Shown: positions 15,335 to 23,545, counted from the stretch's first letter. The stretch is DNA of 64,000 nt from Paenibacillus lactis (GCF_017873605.1 NZ_JAGGKI010000005.1:339059-403058), one strand, 5' to 3'. Numbers and translations: made by a program. Notes: generated by a model not told the origin, from the sequence alone.

Positions 15335-15808
15335 TTATAACTCGTAATTATCCATTATCCAAGGAACATATAATACCTGTTCAGGTTTTATTAGTCCTCG
15401 TCCGCGAATCTCATCATTCGGTTGAATATCATCTAAATGAATGATATTAGACCAGAAGAATACCATATAGTTCTTAGGAAAAGGGTATTTGTAATTGTCT
15501 GGTTTCTCTCCGAACATTTCAATTTCCACAAACCCCAATAGCCTCAGGTCATGTATCTTTGCTCCTGTCTCTTCGTATAGTTCTCTTATTACTGCTTCTT
15601 CTGCAGATTCTTCTCGTTCAATGTGTCCACCTGGTATATCCCAGCCTCTAGCATGCAAATCAGTTAGAATAATTTCTTCATTTGAAAATGCTAGAACGAA
15701 TGAACAGGTTATTAAATGCCTATCAGGCATAACGTCAGATATAATCGTTGTGATCTGGTTAGGTTTTGGAAGCCAATCAATGTCTTTATCTATTTTAATT
15801 ATGCGCAT
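15335..15808 (-). CDS. Nudix hydrolase
   Basis: 157 residues with a complete Nudix box: GHIEREESAEEAVIREL then YEETGAKI (pattern Gx5Ex7REUXEEXGU, from residue 62). The enzyme should hydrolyse a nucleoside diphosphate linked to another group, with Mg bound by the REELYEE glutamates. The substrate is not predictable. GGAGATATTG before the ATG is the ribosome binding site. Nudix genes are frequent integron cassette cargo. Flanked by the sites 15108-15269 and 15845-16028. Confidence 0.9.
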   Translation of the reverse strand: MRIIKIDKDIDWLPKPNQITTIISDVMPDRHLITCSFVLAFSNEEIILTDLHARGWDIPGGHIEREESAEEAVIRELYEETGAKIHDLRLLGFVEIEMFGEKPDNYKYPFPKNYMVFFWSNIIHLDDIQPNDEIRGRGLIKPEQVLYVPWIMDNYEL

Positions 15809-15844
15809 TCAATATCTCCTTCTTTTATATATTAGTAGAACGTC

Positions 15845-16028
15845 GTATAACGTTCCCGTGTTCACGACGTCCCACCACCTTAAGCCCGAAAGGCGGCCGC
15901 GATGCGGTTAGGTGGTGTGGATATGTACAGTAGATTCCGCTTCCCTGCTGCTGAAATGCCTCCTAGAATCCCATCTAACCTCTGACGGACCGAGGGCAAA
16001 TGCCCGAAGCGTGAATATGTTGTTAGGT
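15845..16028 (-). repeat. attC-like site
   Basis: GTATAACGTTCCCGTGTTCACGACG at the left; GAAGCGTGAATATGTTGTTAGGTG at the right (GTTAGGT fits GTTRRRY). Second sub-class core: CCCACCACCTTAAGCCC ... GGCCGCGATGCGGTTAGGTG. Confidence 0.82.
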
Positions 16029-16233
16029 GATGTCCCTGTCTTATTCGAGCTACATCCCTTCTCTTTATCTATAATCTGCACACAGTGATCTCAATAGATT
16101 ATTTTTTTTACTCTTCCCTATTGTAATTTGTCAGACCACATCGAATTTCTGGCATTGCTAATTTATTTAAACTGGCCGGCCCTGCCATTGAGATCTCGTT
16201 AATCCGAAGCCTTCTTTATGTATGAACCGACGA

Positions 16234-16262
16234 TTGGCACTACTGAGTTAATAGGATATACT
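16234..16262 (+). promoter_or_regulatory. Sigma-A-type promoter of the DUF2809-like gene
   Basis: TTGGCA (16234-16239), a 17-bp spacer and TATACT (16257-16262), about 70 bases before the ATG at 16334. The cassette thus carries its own promoter. The rest of 16029-16333 shows no gene. Confidence 0.65.
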
Positions 16263-16333
16263 TCACCTTATAAAATAACTATAAAAATTTTTTCTCTGAT
16301 GTCATTTCTCATACAAGAAACAGAGGTGTACTT

Positions 16334-16732
16334 ATGAGTAGAAGACTAGTTTACTTTAGCCTTTCCTTAATGTGTATTATTTTCTGTATACTTATAGTTT
16401 TGCTCTTTAGTGAAATGCCGTTCATAAGAGGATTGGTTGGGGATGTTATTATTGTAGTTTTTATATATTATTTTATTATGACTCTGAAAGATTTTAATTC
16501 GATTTATGTTGTAATCTTTACTCTTGTATTGGCTTTTATCACAGAAGTGCTGCAGTATTTTCACTTTGCTTCAATTCTAGGTCTTCAACACAATAAAATT
16601 GCACAGCTAATAATTGGTTCTATATTCGACCCTATGGATATGATCGCATATACAATTGGAGGTATTGTTGCTTTCATCATCGATACGAAAATAATTAAGA
16701 AGCCGAAAAACACCCATATCCGCACGTACTAA
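16334..16732 (+). CDS. DUF2809 family membrane protein
   Basis: 132 residues with four to five hydrophobic helices. MPFIRGLVGDVIIVVFIYYF (from residue 26) matches the DUF2809 R-G-x-x-GD-V pattern, and FITEVLQYFHFASILGL followed by IIGSIFDPMDMIAYTIGG is the family's second half. Function unknown. GAGGTG lies before the ATG. It is encoded on the plus strand, against the usual cassette direction, and has its own promoter at 16234-16262. The 16733-17025 stretch downstream shows no convincing gene. Confidence 0.78.
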   Translation: MSRRLVYFSLSLMCIIFCILIVLLFSEMPFIRGLVGDVIIVVFIYYFIMTLKDFNSIYVVIFTLVLAFITEVLQYFHFASILGLQHNKIAQLIIGSIFDPMDMIAYTIGGIVAFIIDTKIIKKPKNTHIRTY

Positions 16733-17025
16733 GAATGCAGCAAGTATCAATTGAGTTGTACAAGAAGTGCGACTATAGAGAGAGACTTCCTTACACGGGT
16801 CTTTCTTTTAGTTTTCACCCTACTAAGGGGAAACATCAATCCAAGAAGTTATACTTCCCCCGGCTCAGTCAAGAAATAAATGGAGCTCCGCAAATAACCA
16901 CCGCGGTTTTGCATCCGCAGAAATAATAATGAGCCAGTTAGTATTCCTAAGGCGTAGTAAATAAGTTTTTCTTGATTTCTATTAACTCCATCGAATTCAC
17001 TCTATCATAGTATTACTGGGATTTC

Positions 17026-17213
17026 ACCTAACGTTCTTGTATTCGCGACGCCAACCACCTTAAGTCCCAACGGGACGGCCTCGATGCGGTTAGATGGTGC
17101 GGGTGTGTCCGGCTGAATATGCTTCCTTGCTACTGAAATGCCTCTCCGAATTCACTTCTAACTCCTGCCGGACCAAGGGCCGAATGGCCCGAAGCGTGAA
17201 TATGGTGTTAGAC
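17026..17213 (-). repeat. attC-like site
   Basis: ACCTAAC (fits RYYYAAC) then GTTCTTGTATTCGCGACG; right arm GAAGCGTGAATATGGTGTTAGAC, whose GTTAGAC fits GTTRRRY. Second sub-class core with a GGGCCGAATGGCCC hairpin. Confidence 0.83.
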
Positions 17214-17239
17214 GAAGGTCTCTCTTCTCTGAATTACTT

Positions 17240-17701
17240 TCAAAATTGCTTTAAATTATCTATCGTATTTCTAAGTTTTTCATATGCATTTAGAGGAAAT
17301 TCTGAATTCCATCTTTCTTGGAGTTCCTTAAATCCTAGATCCTTCATTTTGGTTAGTTCTCTATGTATTATTCTAAGTGGCCTAATTGTTTGTAATTGTT
17401 CTGTTATTAATAGTTTGCCTTCTTCATTTAATTCGCAACTAAAGTTATCACTCATTTCATATGCCTGAAAATTACATAACGAATTTGTGATTCTCGTTAT
17501 TTTGAACCTGAATTCACCTGGTTCTGTCTGCATTGTAATTATGACTTCATTGAAATCCTTATCCAGAAGGGAGGACTTATCGGCTAATTCATGAATTGAA
17601 TCGGTCAAAAATGAAACTGGAATTTCGATTATTTCACCTTCACTGGAAGTTATCGATATATCTAACCAACCATGGGGTTGAAGATTCATTATGATATCCA
17701 T
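17240..17701 (-). CDS. Hypothetical cassette protein
   Basis: 153 residues, no family recognised. The N-terminal half is strand-rich (GWLDISITSSEGEIIEIPVS); the C-terminal third is helical and charged (IHRELTKMKDLGFKELQERW). No signal or membrane segment. GGGGGAACTC precedes the ATG at 17701. It resembles small immunity- or orphan-type proteins common in cassettes, but no role can be stated. Single gene between two repeats. Confidence 0.65.
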   Translation of the reverse strand: MDIIMNLQPHGWLDISITSSEGEIIEIPVSFLTDSIHELADKSSLLDKDFNEVIITMQTEPGEFRFKITRITNSLCNFQAYEMSDNFSCELNEEGKLLITEQLQTIRPLRIIHRELTKMKDLGFKELQERWNSEFPLNAYEKLRNTIDNLKQF

Positions 17702-17737
17702 GAGTTCCCCCTATTTTGAATGTATTTAGAGACTTTC

Positions 17738-17901
17738 GTATAACGTTTATGTGTTCCTGAACCCGAGAGGCTTAAAGGAGCGTAGCGACAGGGTGGCTCC
17801 GCCACTTAGCCTCGCAGGGTTGTCTGCCCTGATTATCCTCATCGAAAATCCTCTGGCAGATCAAGGAGCGGACGCGACGCAGCAGGAAAACGATGTTATA
17901 C
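17738..17901 (-). repeat. attC-like site, first of the array next to the recombinase end
   Basis: GTATAACGTTTATGTGTTCCTGAAC at the left; GACGCAGCAGGAAAACGATGTTATAC at the right. First sub-class core (CGAGAGGCTTAAAGGAGCG ... CACTTAGCCTCGCAGGG). Confidence 0.78.
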
Positions 17902-17932
17902 GCTGGTTCGTTCTCCTTCGAACTCACTATCA

Positions 17933-17961
17933 TTGAATGTTTCAAGATGGGGTTGTACAAT
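17933..17961 (+). promoter_or_regulatory. Sigma-A-type promoter of the protease pair
   Basis: TTGAAT (17933-17938), a 17-bp spacer and TACAAT (17956-17961), about 30 bases before the ATG at 17994. Confidence 0.65.
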
Positions 17962-17993
17962 GAATATATAAGTATTTTCGGAGGTGTTCATGT

Positions 17994-18254
17994 ATGAAAT
18001 GGAGCCATATCCGTGAAATCTACCCTAATCGTTGGATTCTAATTGAAGCTCTTGCCACTCATTCAAATAACCATATAAGAACAATTGAAGAAATGTCAGT
18101 TGTTGCTGATTATGACGACCCTAAGCGTGCATGGGCTTCATATAAGAAACTTCATATGTTAGAACCAACTAGAGAACTCTATGTTTTTTACACCGGAAAT
18201 GAATGTATTGAAGTCATCGAGCAACCCTTTACCGGGATTAGAGGCCTTCGATGA
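17994..18254 (+). CDS. Hypothetical partner of aspartic protease
   Basis: 86 residues, MKWSHIREIYPNRWILIEAL ..., with an alpha-beta pattern ending in ELYVFYTGNECIEV. No family name is known to me, but small proteins of this type are seen immediately before retropepsin-like proteases. GGAGGTG precedes the ATG, and promoter 17933-17961 drives the pair. The stop overlaps the next start by four bases (ATGA), implying coupled translation. Confidence 0.75.
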   Translation: MKWSHIREIYPNRWILIEALATHSNNHIRTIEEMSVVADYDDPKRAWASYKKLHMLEPTRELYVFYTGNECIEVIEQPFTGIRGLR

Positions 18255-18631
18255 AAATCCATCTTGTAAATGGTTTGCCTATTGTTTCTCTCCCTTTATC
18301 TTACAATAATAAATCAACTCTTCTGAATAATGTACTCTTGGATACCGGATGCTCCACAACTATTTTTGATACTGATGTTGTTGAACCAATTGGGATAGAT
18401 ATAGACTTTATCAACGGAAAATCGGTACGGATGTATGGAGTAGGTGGTTTAAGTGAATTATGTTATCAGCAAATTATTTCAGATCTCTCTATTGATAACA
18501 TTGTGCTTAAAGATTTTACTATCCAACTAGGACTTACCAAAGAACCATATGGCTTCGATGCAATATTGGGTGTCGACTTTCTTTACAAATATGGTTTAAA
18601 AATAGATTTCGAGAAATTAGTTATTTCATAA
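18251..18631 (+). CDS. Retropepsin-like aspartic protease
   Basis: 126 residues. The catalytic motif is LLDTGCSTTIFD (DTG, near residue 31), followed by the flap region and a GVDFL motif near the end (DAILGVDFLYKYGLKIDF). This is the single-domain retropepsin fold, active as a dimer. It lacks a signal peptide, so it would act in the cytoplasm. The target may be its small partner encoded upstream, which is inference. The gene pair points towards the recombinase, opposite to most cassette genes. Confidence 0.83.
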   Translation: MKIHLVNGLPIVSLPLSYNNKSTLLNNVLLDTGCSTTIFDTDVVEPIGIDIDFINGKSVRMYGVGGLSELCYQQIISDLSIDNIVLKDFTIQLGLTKEPYGFDAILGVDFLYKYGLKIDFEKLVIS

Positions 18632-18641
18632 AGGTTTAACG

Positions 18642-18703
18642 AACTTGCACATAACTCCAAATCTACGCACTTAACTTGCATATAACTCCATATCTACGCA
18701 CTT
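18642..18703. repeat. Tandem 31-bp repeat, attI-like site
   Basis: Two head-to-tail 31-bp units (18642-18672 and 18673-18703) differ at two bases. Each contains the series CATAACTCC/TATAACTCC then ATCTACGCAC, which aligns with the outer arm of the array repeats (CATAACGTTCCTGTATCTACGAAC). The position between the array and the recombinase is where an attachment site is expected. Just beyond it is a 10-bp inverted repeat (CTTCGCTAAT 18701-18710, ATTAGCGAAG 18764-18773). Confidence 0.65.
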
Positions 18704-18829
18704 CGCTAATACTACCATAATATGAATATTACCGTATTTCGTAAACACCTGAATAGTTGCAGAATTAGCGAAGCTATTGCATTAAGACAAGCCACGCCAA
18801 AATTCAAACATTCTAAATCCTAGTCCTTC

Positions 18830-19327
18830 CTCTCCCTACAGATCCAGCGGACGTTTAGATTAACATGTATCGTTCCGTCGTGCGACTGCTTTCGTGACCT
18901 AGAAGTTCCTGAATGTAACACAAGTCCGTGCCTGCCCAAGCAAATGGGTTGCAATCGAATGACGTAGTGTGTGCAGGCTGGCCTTTTTTTGCAAGTTGGA
19001 TTGCAGCAATGCTTGTTCAAACACCTTTTGTACCATTCTTTCCGTTATGTGCTTTTCTTCGGCTTGGCCGGGAAACAACCATTTCTGAGGAGGGTGTTGT
19101 TCAATGTATTTCTGAAGAACATCAAGCGCAGATTGCGAAAGTATAGTATAGGGGTCTTTTTTTCCTTTTGCCTGCCTGTCCTTGAGTAAATAACGCTCCA
19201 CGTCGATGTCTCCTGGTTTTAAACGAACCACCTCACTAACCCGTAGGCCGGAGGAATACGTCAGATACAATATGGCCTTATGTTTCAGGTTGTGTACGTG
19301 TCCCAACACCTGACGAGATGGAACAGC
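18830..19327 (-). pseudogene. Tyrosine recombinase/integrase, truncated and frameshifted
   Basis: Catalytic-domain sequence of a tyrosine recombinase: LKHKAILYLTYSSGLRVSEV carries the first Arg, KGKKD the beta-hairpin Lys, and SLHTLRHSIATHLL the HxxR box. The next conserved block (GTDLCYIQELLGHESSRTTE, then RY) lies in another frame after a shift near 18930. The following HVNLNV is shifted again near 18862. The N-terminal SAM-like domain is missing, so the gene is dead. Between the Lys and HxxR boxes there is no extra IntI-type insertion, so it is IntI/Xer-like rather than a typical IntI. It has the same orientation as most cassettes. Confidence 0.82.
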
Positions 19328-19395
19328 AAAAAGGCCGTAACCGCAAGGATTACAGCCTGCTCATTTTGTGGGCCCCGCACATAACGGCATACAAT

Positions 19396-20100
19396 TTATG
19401 CAAACACCGTTAGCAGCACCCCAACTGTGTTGGTCAACCCGTGAACGATTATGCCGGGGATCACGGAACCCGTTTTTTCATACGTCCAGGCGAAAATCAG
19501 ACCGCTCGCAAAATTGAGAGGAAGCGTGTTATAAGTCGGGATGTGGGCGATCGTAAACAGTGAGGAGCTAAGGAAGAGGGCCCACCCCGCCCCGTAACGC
19601 GTCCGAAACCAGCGGTAGAGAAAGCCTCGATACAATATTTCCTCATAAATTGGCGAAATGATGCCTCCGACCGCAACTGCGATCAGGATGCCAAGAACAT
19701 TGGCATGGGTTTGCAAATTTTCGGTTTTGCTGTTTTCGTATCCGCCACCAAGCAGCGTCATCAGCAGCAGCATAACCGTCCCGAGCGCCAGCACCGCAAC
19801 GGACCACAGCAGAATGTCCCTCCAATACTTGCGCGGAAAAGAACGAAGCCCCACCTCGGACCATCCGGCTTTATCCGGATAAAGCGCTATAAAATAGAGG
19901 CTTGCCATGTACACGATGCTCAGGACAAATCCCATTAGCGTACCCGCATACAACGCGTTGCCCAGCCATTTTTCCAGCAAAGCGTATAATTTGACTTCGA
20001 CCAGCCATGGCACCAGTACAAAAGACAATAAAACCATGATGATCAGCTCTTTGGCTGACCAAGGATCTTTTGCCCAAACTTGATTATGGTTTGCTTTCAT
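19396..20100 (-). CDS. CPBP-family intramembrane metalloprotease
   Basis: 234 residues with about six to seven membrane helices. The catalytic motifs of the CPBP (CAAX protease/Abi) family are complete: EEILYRGFLYRWFR (EExxxR, near residue 150), then FTIAHIPTY (His) and VHGLTNT (second His). It is a membrane glutamic/metallo-type protease that could process peptides or confer immunity; the substrate is unknown. GGGGGAATCG precedes the ATG. It is divergent from a MerR gene, with a 19-bp-spacer promoter between them, so that regulator probably controls it. Confidence 0.88.
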   Translation of the reverse strand: MKANHNQVWAKDPWSAKELIIMVLLSFVLVPWLVEVKLYALLEKWLGNALYAGTLMGFVLSIVYMASLYFIALYPDKAGWSEVGLRSFPRKYWRDILLWSVAVLALGTVMLLLMTLLGGGYENSKTENLQTHANVLGILIAVAVGGIISPIYEEILYRGFLYRWFRTRYGAGWALFLSSSLFTIAHIPTYNTLPLNFASGLIFAWTYEKTGSVIPGIIVHGLTNTVGVLLTVFA

Positions 20101-20138
20101 TTTGCGATTCCCCCTAATTTATCCTTCGGTTAAAATGT

Positions 20139-20169
20139 AGTCTACAAGGTTACGCAACGTAACCTGCAA
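20139..20169 (-). promoter_or_regulatory. MerR-type promoter (19-bp spacer) of the CPBP gene
   Basis: On the minus strand TTGCAG (20169-20164) and TAGACT (20144-20139) are separated by exactly 19 bp. The spacer is filled by a perfect dyad, AGGTTACG-CAA-CGTAACCT on the plus strand (20147-20165). This is the classic target of the adjacent divergent MerR protein. Confidence 0.82.
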
Positions 20170-20209
20170 GCACGAATTTTAAACGATAAGAAAGAGGGGA
20201 CTGTACGCT

Positions 20210-20941
20210 ATGAGTCAAACATGGACCACCGGACAAGTGGCCGCAAAACTAAGGGTGTCCATCCGTACCATACGCTATTACGACCAGATCGGGCTCGTAA
20301 CTCCTGGCAAAAAGGAAGCAGGCGGCCGACGGCTTTACACCGAAGAGGATTTATTGCGGCTTGAAAAAATATCGCTGCTGAAGTCCTTGTCGCTTCCGCT
20401 GGATGAGATCCGGCAAATGCTTGATGAACTATCCATCGGACAGATTCTCGAGGCTCACCGAAAGCATTTGAAATGCCAGCTGGAACATCTGCAGGAAAGT
20501 CTGAATAACACGAATGCGTTGCTGAATTTGCTTGAAGCCGAGGGTAAACTCCGGTGGGAAACGCTGCTGCCGCTGGTAAAAGGATCGAAGGAGCGTACCG
20601 TAAGCTGGGAACATTTTTTTGAAGAGGACGAATTGGATGTACTGAAGACGAAGCTGCCTCGCCTGGAGGACAGCGATGATCTGACGAGCAGTTGGATACA
20701 GGTCATTGCCCGGGTCGAGCAGTGTTTACGGAAAGGTCAGAAACCGGAATCCTGTGAGGGAAGAGCAATTGCCGAAGAAATCGAGCGGCTGTCCGTGCTT
20801 ACCTTCGGCGGCGACCGGAAGCTGATGGATAAGTTTTGGGAACTGCGCAGGGACCCAGCCTCGGCGAAGTATGGACTCGCCCCGATCCGGGAAGAAGTGC
20901 TTATTTTCGTGGAGGCATGCCTTGCATCCCATGATGACTGA
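20210..20941 (+). CDS. MerR-family regulator with large effector domain
   Basis: 243 residues. The MerR winged HTH is at the N-terminus (WTTGQVAAKLRVSIRTIRYY, then DQIGLVTPGKK), with a coiled-coil dimerisation helix at about 85-118. A C-terminal domain of about 120 residues (TWSS/helical, related in size to TipAS-like domains) may bind an effector. GAAAGAGGGG lies upstream of the ATG. Divergent from the CPBP protease gene, with the shared dyad promoter between; autoregulation is likely. Confidence 0.87.
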   Translation: MSQTWTTGQVAAKLRVSIRTIRYYDQIGLVTPGKKEAGGRRLYTEEDLLRLEKISLLKSLSLPLDEIRQMLDELSIGQILEAHRKHLKCQLEHLQESLNNTNALLNLLEAEGKLRWETLLPLVKGSKERTVSWEHFFEEDELDVLKTKLPRLEDSDDLTSSWIQVIARVEQCLRKGQKPESCEGRAIAEEIERLSVLTFGGDRKLMDKFWELRRDPASAKYGLAPIREEVLIFVEACLASHDD

Positions 20942-21423
20942 CTTCCATTAGCCATCTCCATAAATCGCAGCAAGGAACCTCTTCTTGAAACAGAAGGGAG
21001 CGAAAATATGACTGGTAGCGCGCGCGGGATTTTGTAGTAACGGTGCGGGGCAGTAACAAAACCAGCACAAAAACAAGTACCCCGCCGCAGGCCGGTCCTC
21101 AGACTCAGTTACAGAACCAACAGCACTGCAGAAAGACGTGAAGATTACACAAAAAAAGACCCCCAGCCCATCATTTCCATGACCGGGCTGCAGGCCTTCC
21201 GTGCTTCGAAGCCTCTGCTTGTCTATATAAGTTGAACTATTGTTTGGATGCGATAGGGCAGCCGTGTGAAATGTTCTTGCGATCGCTGTTGTTCCCGGAT
21301 TTCTTTTGATTGTATTCATTCAAAATCAGTAGAAATCCGCTCACAAGACGACCACTACCGTTTCTTCAGAATCATTTTCCACTCTTCCTGACTCGCTCCT
21401 TTCTTTAGTTCATCTTATTTAGC
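20942..21423. other. Intergenic region, no gene seen
   Basis: Low-complexity core-type DNA between convergent genes. A minus-strand hairpin at 21153-21194 (CAGCCC/GGGCTG followed by a TTTTTTT run) may be a terminator. Open frames here lack ribosome binding sites. Confidence 0.4.
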
Positions 21424-23403
21424 TTACATGATGATCAAAATAGCTTTCCCATTCACGAAGGAAACGATATTGAAATTGGAATATCCCCACGTTTCAATGG
21501 TTTTTCCACCGCCGGAGGTAATGTCTTTGGCAGCCGGGTTGCCCCATGACAGCTGTACCTGCTCCTTCGTCATGCCGAGGGAAACCTGTCCGGCCTTAAT
21601 CTGCTTCCAGATGGACGCGGACCATTTGTATTTTTTATAAGGGTCGTAAGTTAATAAGGAGGAACGGTCTGCGAACAGCTGCGTCACTTCCGAAGAGCGC
21701 ATTGGGTAGCTTTTTACCGTTTTCCCTGATGCCGTCTTGAAGATGACGTTGAATTCACCCTTGTCGTCAGGCAAAATGTCGGTTACCGTCAATTTCGAGA
21801 AGCGTTCCAGGTCCTCGAATTCGTTCACCCAATACGTCCGGCCGATGAATTTAACCAAATTGCCTTGCATCGTTTTTTTGATCAATCCAGCCGTTTCGCT
21901 GGAAACCACGGTCATGGTCGCATCCTTGCCAAGGGAGATATGCGCTTGCTTCCACTTGGCATCCCAGGTAGTTTTAGCCCCCAGCGCGTCGGATAATACC
22001 GAGGCCGGGATGAGCAGCTCGCCCTTGTCGTTCATGGGCGCAGCTTTGAGACGGATGAAGCTTTCATTCAGCTTGGCCTGGCTGCTGCCTGCTTTGAACG
22101 AGAGCACGGTCTGTCCGAACTTCGCCTCCACGCCTCCGCTTTTGGCCGAATAGGTTCCGCCCAATGCTTGGATTACGGATCTCGCCGGAACCATGACATT
22201 GCCATTGACCTGTTTCGCGTATTTCAAATTGTTACGCAGGCTGGACGACACCGTTACCGATTTGGACTGGCCGCCCGATGTTACCGTAATCTGCGTCTTG
22301 CCGACTCCGGCAGATTTCAACGTGCCGTTCTTCTGCACGCTCAACAAATACGGCTTCTCGATCTCGATGCTTGCATCTTTAACCGGCACCTTGATCTTGG
22401 CCCCGTTGGTGTAGTTCTCCTGGATGCTCACTTCCAGCGACTCTCCTACATAAGGGGTCGCATTGGATATCGCAACGGATAAACTTTTAACCACCGGTAC
22501 ATCCACATTCTTGTTCTGCCCATCCTTATGGTGTACCCAGCTACCATCACTTCGCTGCGCATAGAAGCCTTCCGACAAATCCTTCGCATTCCCGTAAATG
22601 GATGTCCTTACGATCCCGCTAAGCCCCGAGATCTGCTCCTTGAGCTTCCAGCGGTCTTTATACGTTCCGGTGGTCCACACGGTTCCGTCCTGGAGTGTCA
22701 CGATCAGAAGATCCGTCGGCTCATTCGATACATAAACGATATGAGCTGCCTGTTGAGCCACGGTAACCGGGATGATCCGCCCGTTATCGTCGAAGTTGGA
22801 CGTCTCATATACAACCACATCGCCGTTATCATGCAGCAGGGCAACGCGTCCGCTGTGTACGGTCATGGATTTAACGGAAGCCGGGCTTTCCACGATCCCT
22901 AGCTTTTTAAATTGATCGTTCTTGTAGTTATCCTCGAGCAGCAGTTCTCCGCTTGAGGACAATGCAGCCAGCTCCTGATCCGCATTGGCAATCAGCAGAA
23001 TGCCGCTGAGATTGTTTACTTTTACATTGCCGCTCCATACGGTACCATCCGACTTCAGCCAGTAGGAACCCGAAATCTGCTTCACGTCGCTTGTTCCCGA
23101 AACGACCTGGGGTCCCTTGCCGATGCCCCATTCCACTAAGCGGCCATCCTGCGTCATCCCGATGCCTCCGTACTCATAACCGCTAATGGCTGCGACACTA
23201 CCTGGCGTACGAATGCTATGGCGCCCGTCAATCAGGGACCACATGGAGCCGTCACTCATCAGATAGGTATTCTTTCCCGCAATGTCTTTGATCTGGAGCT
23301 CGGCCCCTTCGGCAGAGACGCTGCCTTGGTTCGTCCCCGCCAATCCGAGTCCCACCAGCAAGCTGAACAAAACGAGAACATACAACGTTCTTTTCACTTC
23401 CAT
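21424..23403 (-). CDS. Secreted RCC1-like / copper amine oxidase N-domain protein
   Basis: 659 residues. A signal peptide (residues 1-32, cut after SVSA) is followed by about 260 residues of RCC1-like beta-propeller repeats (MTQDGRLVEWG, LKSDGTVWSG, LQDGTVWTTG, QRSDGSWVH). Next comes an Ig-like domain (about 300-385, GVGKTQITVTSGGQS), then the copper amine oxidase N-terminal-like domain common in Paenibacillus surface proteins (VMVPARSVIQALGG, LLIPASVLSDALGA, about 400-490). The last 60 residues hold an SmpA/BamE-like motif (VSLGMTKEQVQLSWGNPAA). Probably an extracellular scaffold or sensor protein, with no enzyme activity evident. Monocistronic. Confidence 0.82.
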   Translation of the reverse strand: MEVKRTLYVLVLFSLLVGLGLAGTNQGSVSAEGAELQIKDIAGKNTYLMSDGSMWSLIDGRHSIRTPGSVAAISGYEYGGIGMTQDGRLVEWGIGKGPQVVSGTSDVKQISGSYWLKSDGTVWSGNVKVNNLSGILLIANADQELAALSSSGELLLEDNYKNDQFKKLGIVESPASVKSMTVHSGRVALLHDNGDVVVYETSNFDDNGRIIPVTVAQQAAHIVYVSNEPTDLLIVTLQDGTVWTTGTYKDRWKLKEQISGLSGIVRTSIYGNAKDLSEGFYAQRSDGSWVHHKDGQNKNVDVPVVKSLSVAISNATPYVGESLEVSIQENYTNGAKIKVPVKDASIEIEKPYLLSVQKNGTLKSAGVGKTQITVTSGGQSKSVTVSSSLRNNLKYAKQVNGNVMVPARSVIQALGGTYSAKSGGVEAKFGQTVLSFKAGSSQAKLNESFIRLKAAPMNDKGELLIPASVLSDALGAKTTWDAKWKQAHISLGKDATMTVVSSETAGLIKKTMQGNLVKFIGRTYWVNEFEDLERFSKLTVTDILPDDKGEFNVIFKTASGKTVKSYPMRSSEVTQLFADRSSLLTYDPYKKYKWSASIWKQIKAGQVSLGMTKEQVQLSWGNPAAKDITSGGGKTIETWGYSNFNIVSFVNGKAILIIM

Positions 23404-23522
23404 GACCTCTCTTCACTGTCCAAATAGGAATATTTTTCTAACAACCTCGATTGATTTCGACAAAATAGGTATAAATTCCTGCATGAAACAGCGGGACATT
23501 AATTAAAAAGCACTAAAAAAAT

Positions 23523-23545
23523 AACGCTCCCTTTTGGGGCGTTTT
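23523..23545. terminator. Bidirectional hairpin terminator
   Basis: AACGC/GCGTT stem with inner CC/GG pairs. A T-run follows on the plus strand (GCGTTTT) and TTATTTTTTT on the minus strand. It lies between two minus-strand genes. Confidence 0.5.

Larger units (their letters stand above)
2525..19330 (-). mobile_element. Integron-like gene cassette array with degenerate tyrosine recombinase
   Basis: Roughly 20 small genes alternate with about nineteen whole or partial copies of a 135-190 bp imperfect palindrome. All copies have the same orientation on the plus strand, running from an AAC-containing left arm (ACCTAAC at best) to a GTT-containing right arm (GTTAGGC at best). Read on the minus strand, most genes run start, stop, repeat, as in integron cassettes where attC follows the gene. 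The array ends at the right in a tandem 31-bp repeat resembling the outer arm (18642-18703) and a truncated tyrosine recombinase (about 18830-19327). Homology to integrons is inferred from this architecture and the core motifs; no fold prediction or search was run. Confidence 0.75.

Noticed and set aside
16735..16926. 63-residue frame after the DUF2809-like gene
   Set aside because: No ribosome binding site, no recognisable domain; part of it overlaps a weak hairpin.
2525..18700. CRISPR array
   Set aside because: The repeats are 135-190 bp palindromes separated by whole genes of varied length, not 25-40 bp repeats with uniform spacers; no cas genes are near.
2525..18700. Tandem IS or MITE insertions as the explanation of the repeats
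   Set aside because: All copies share orientation, sit exactly at gene ends, show no target-site duplications that I can see, and the same body-plus-repeat unit recurs; this favours cassette structure, although a computed comparison is still needed.
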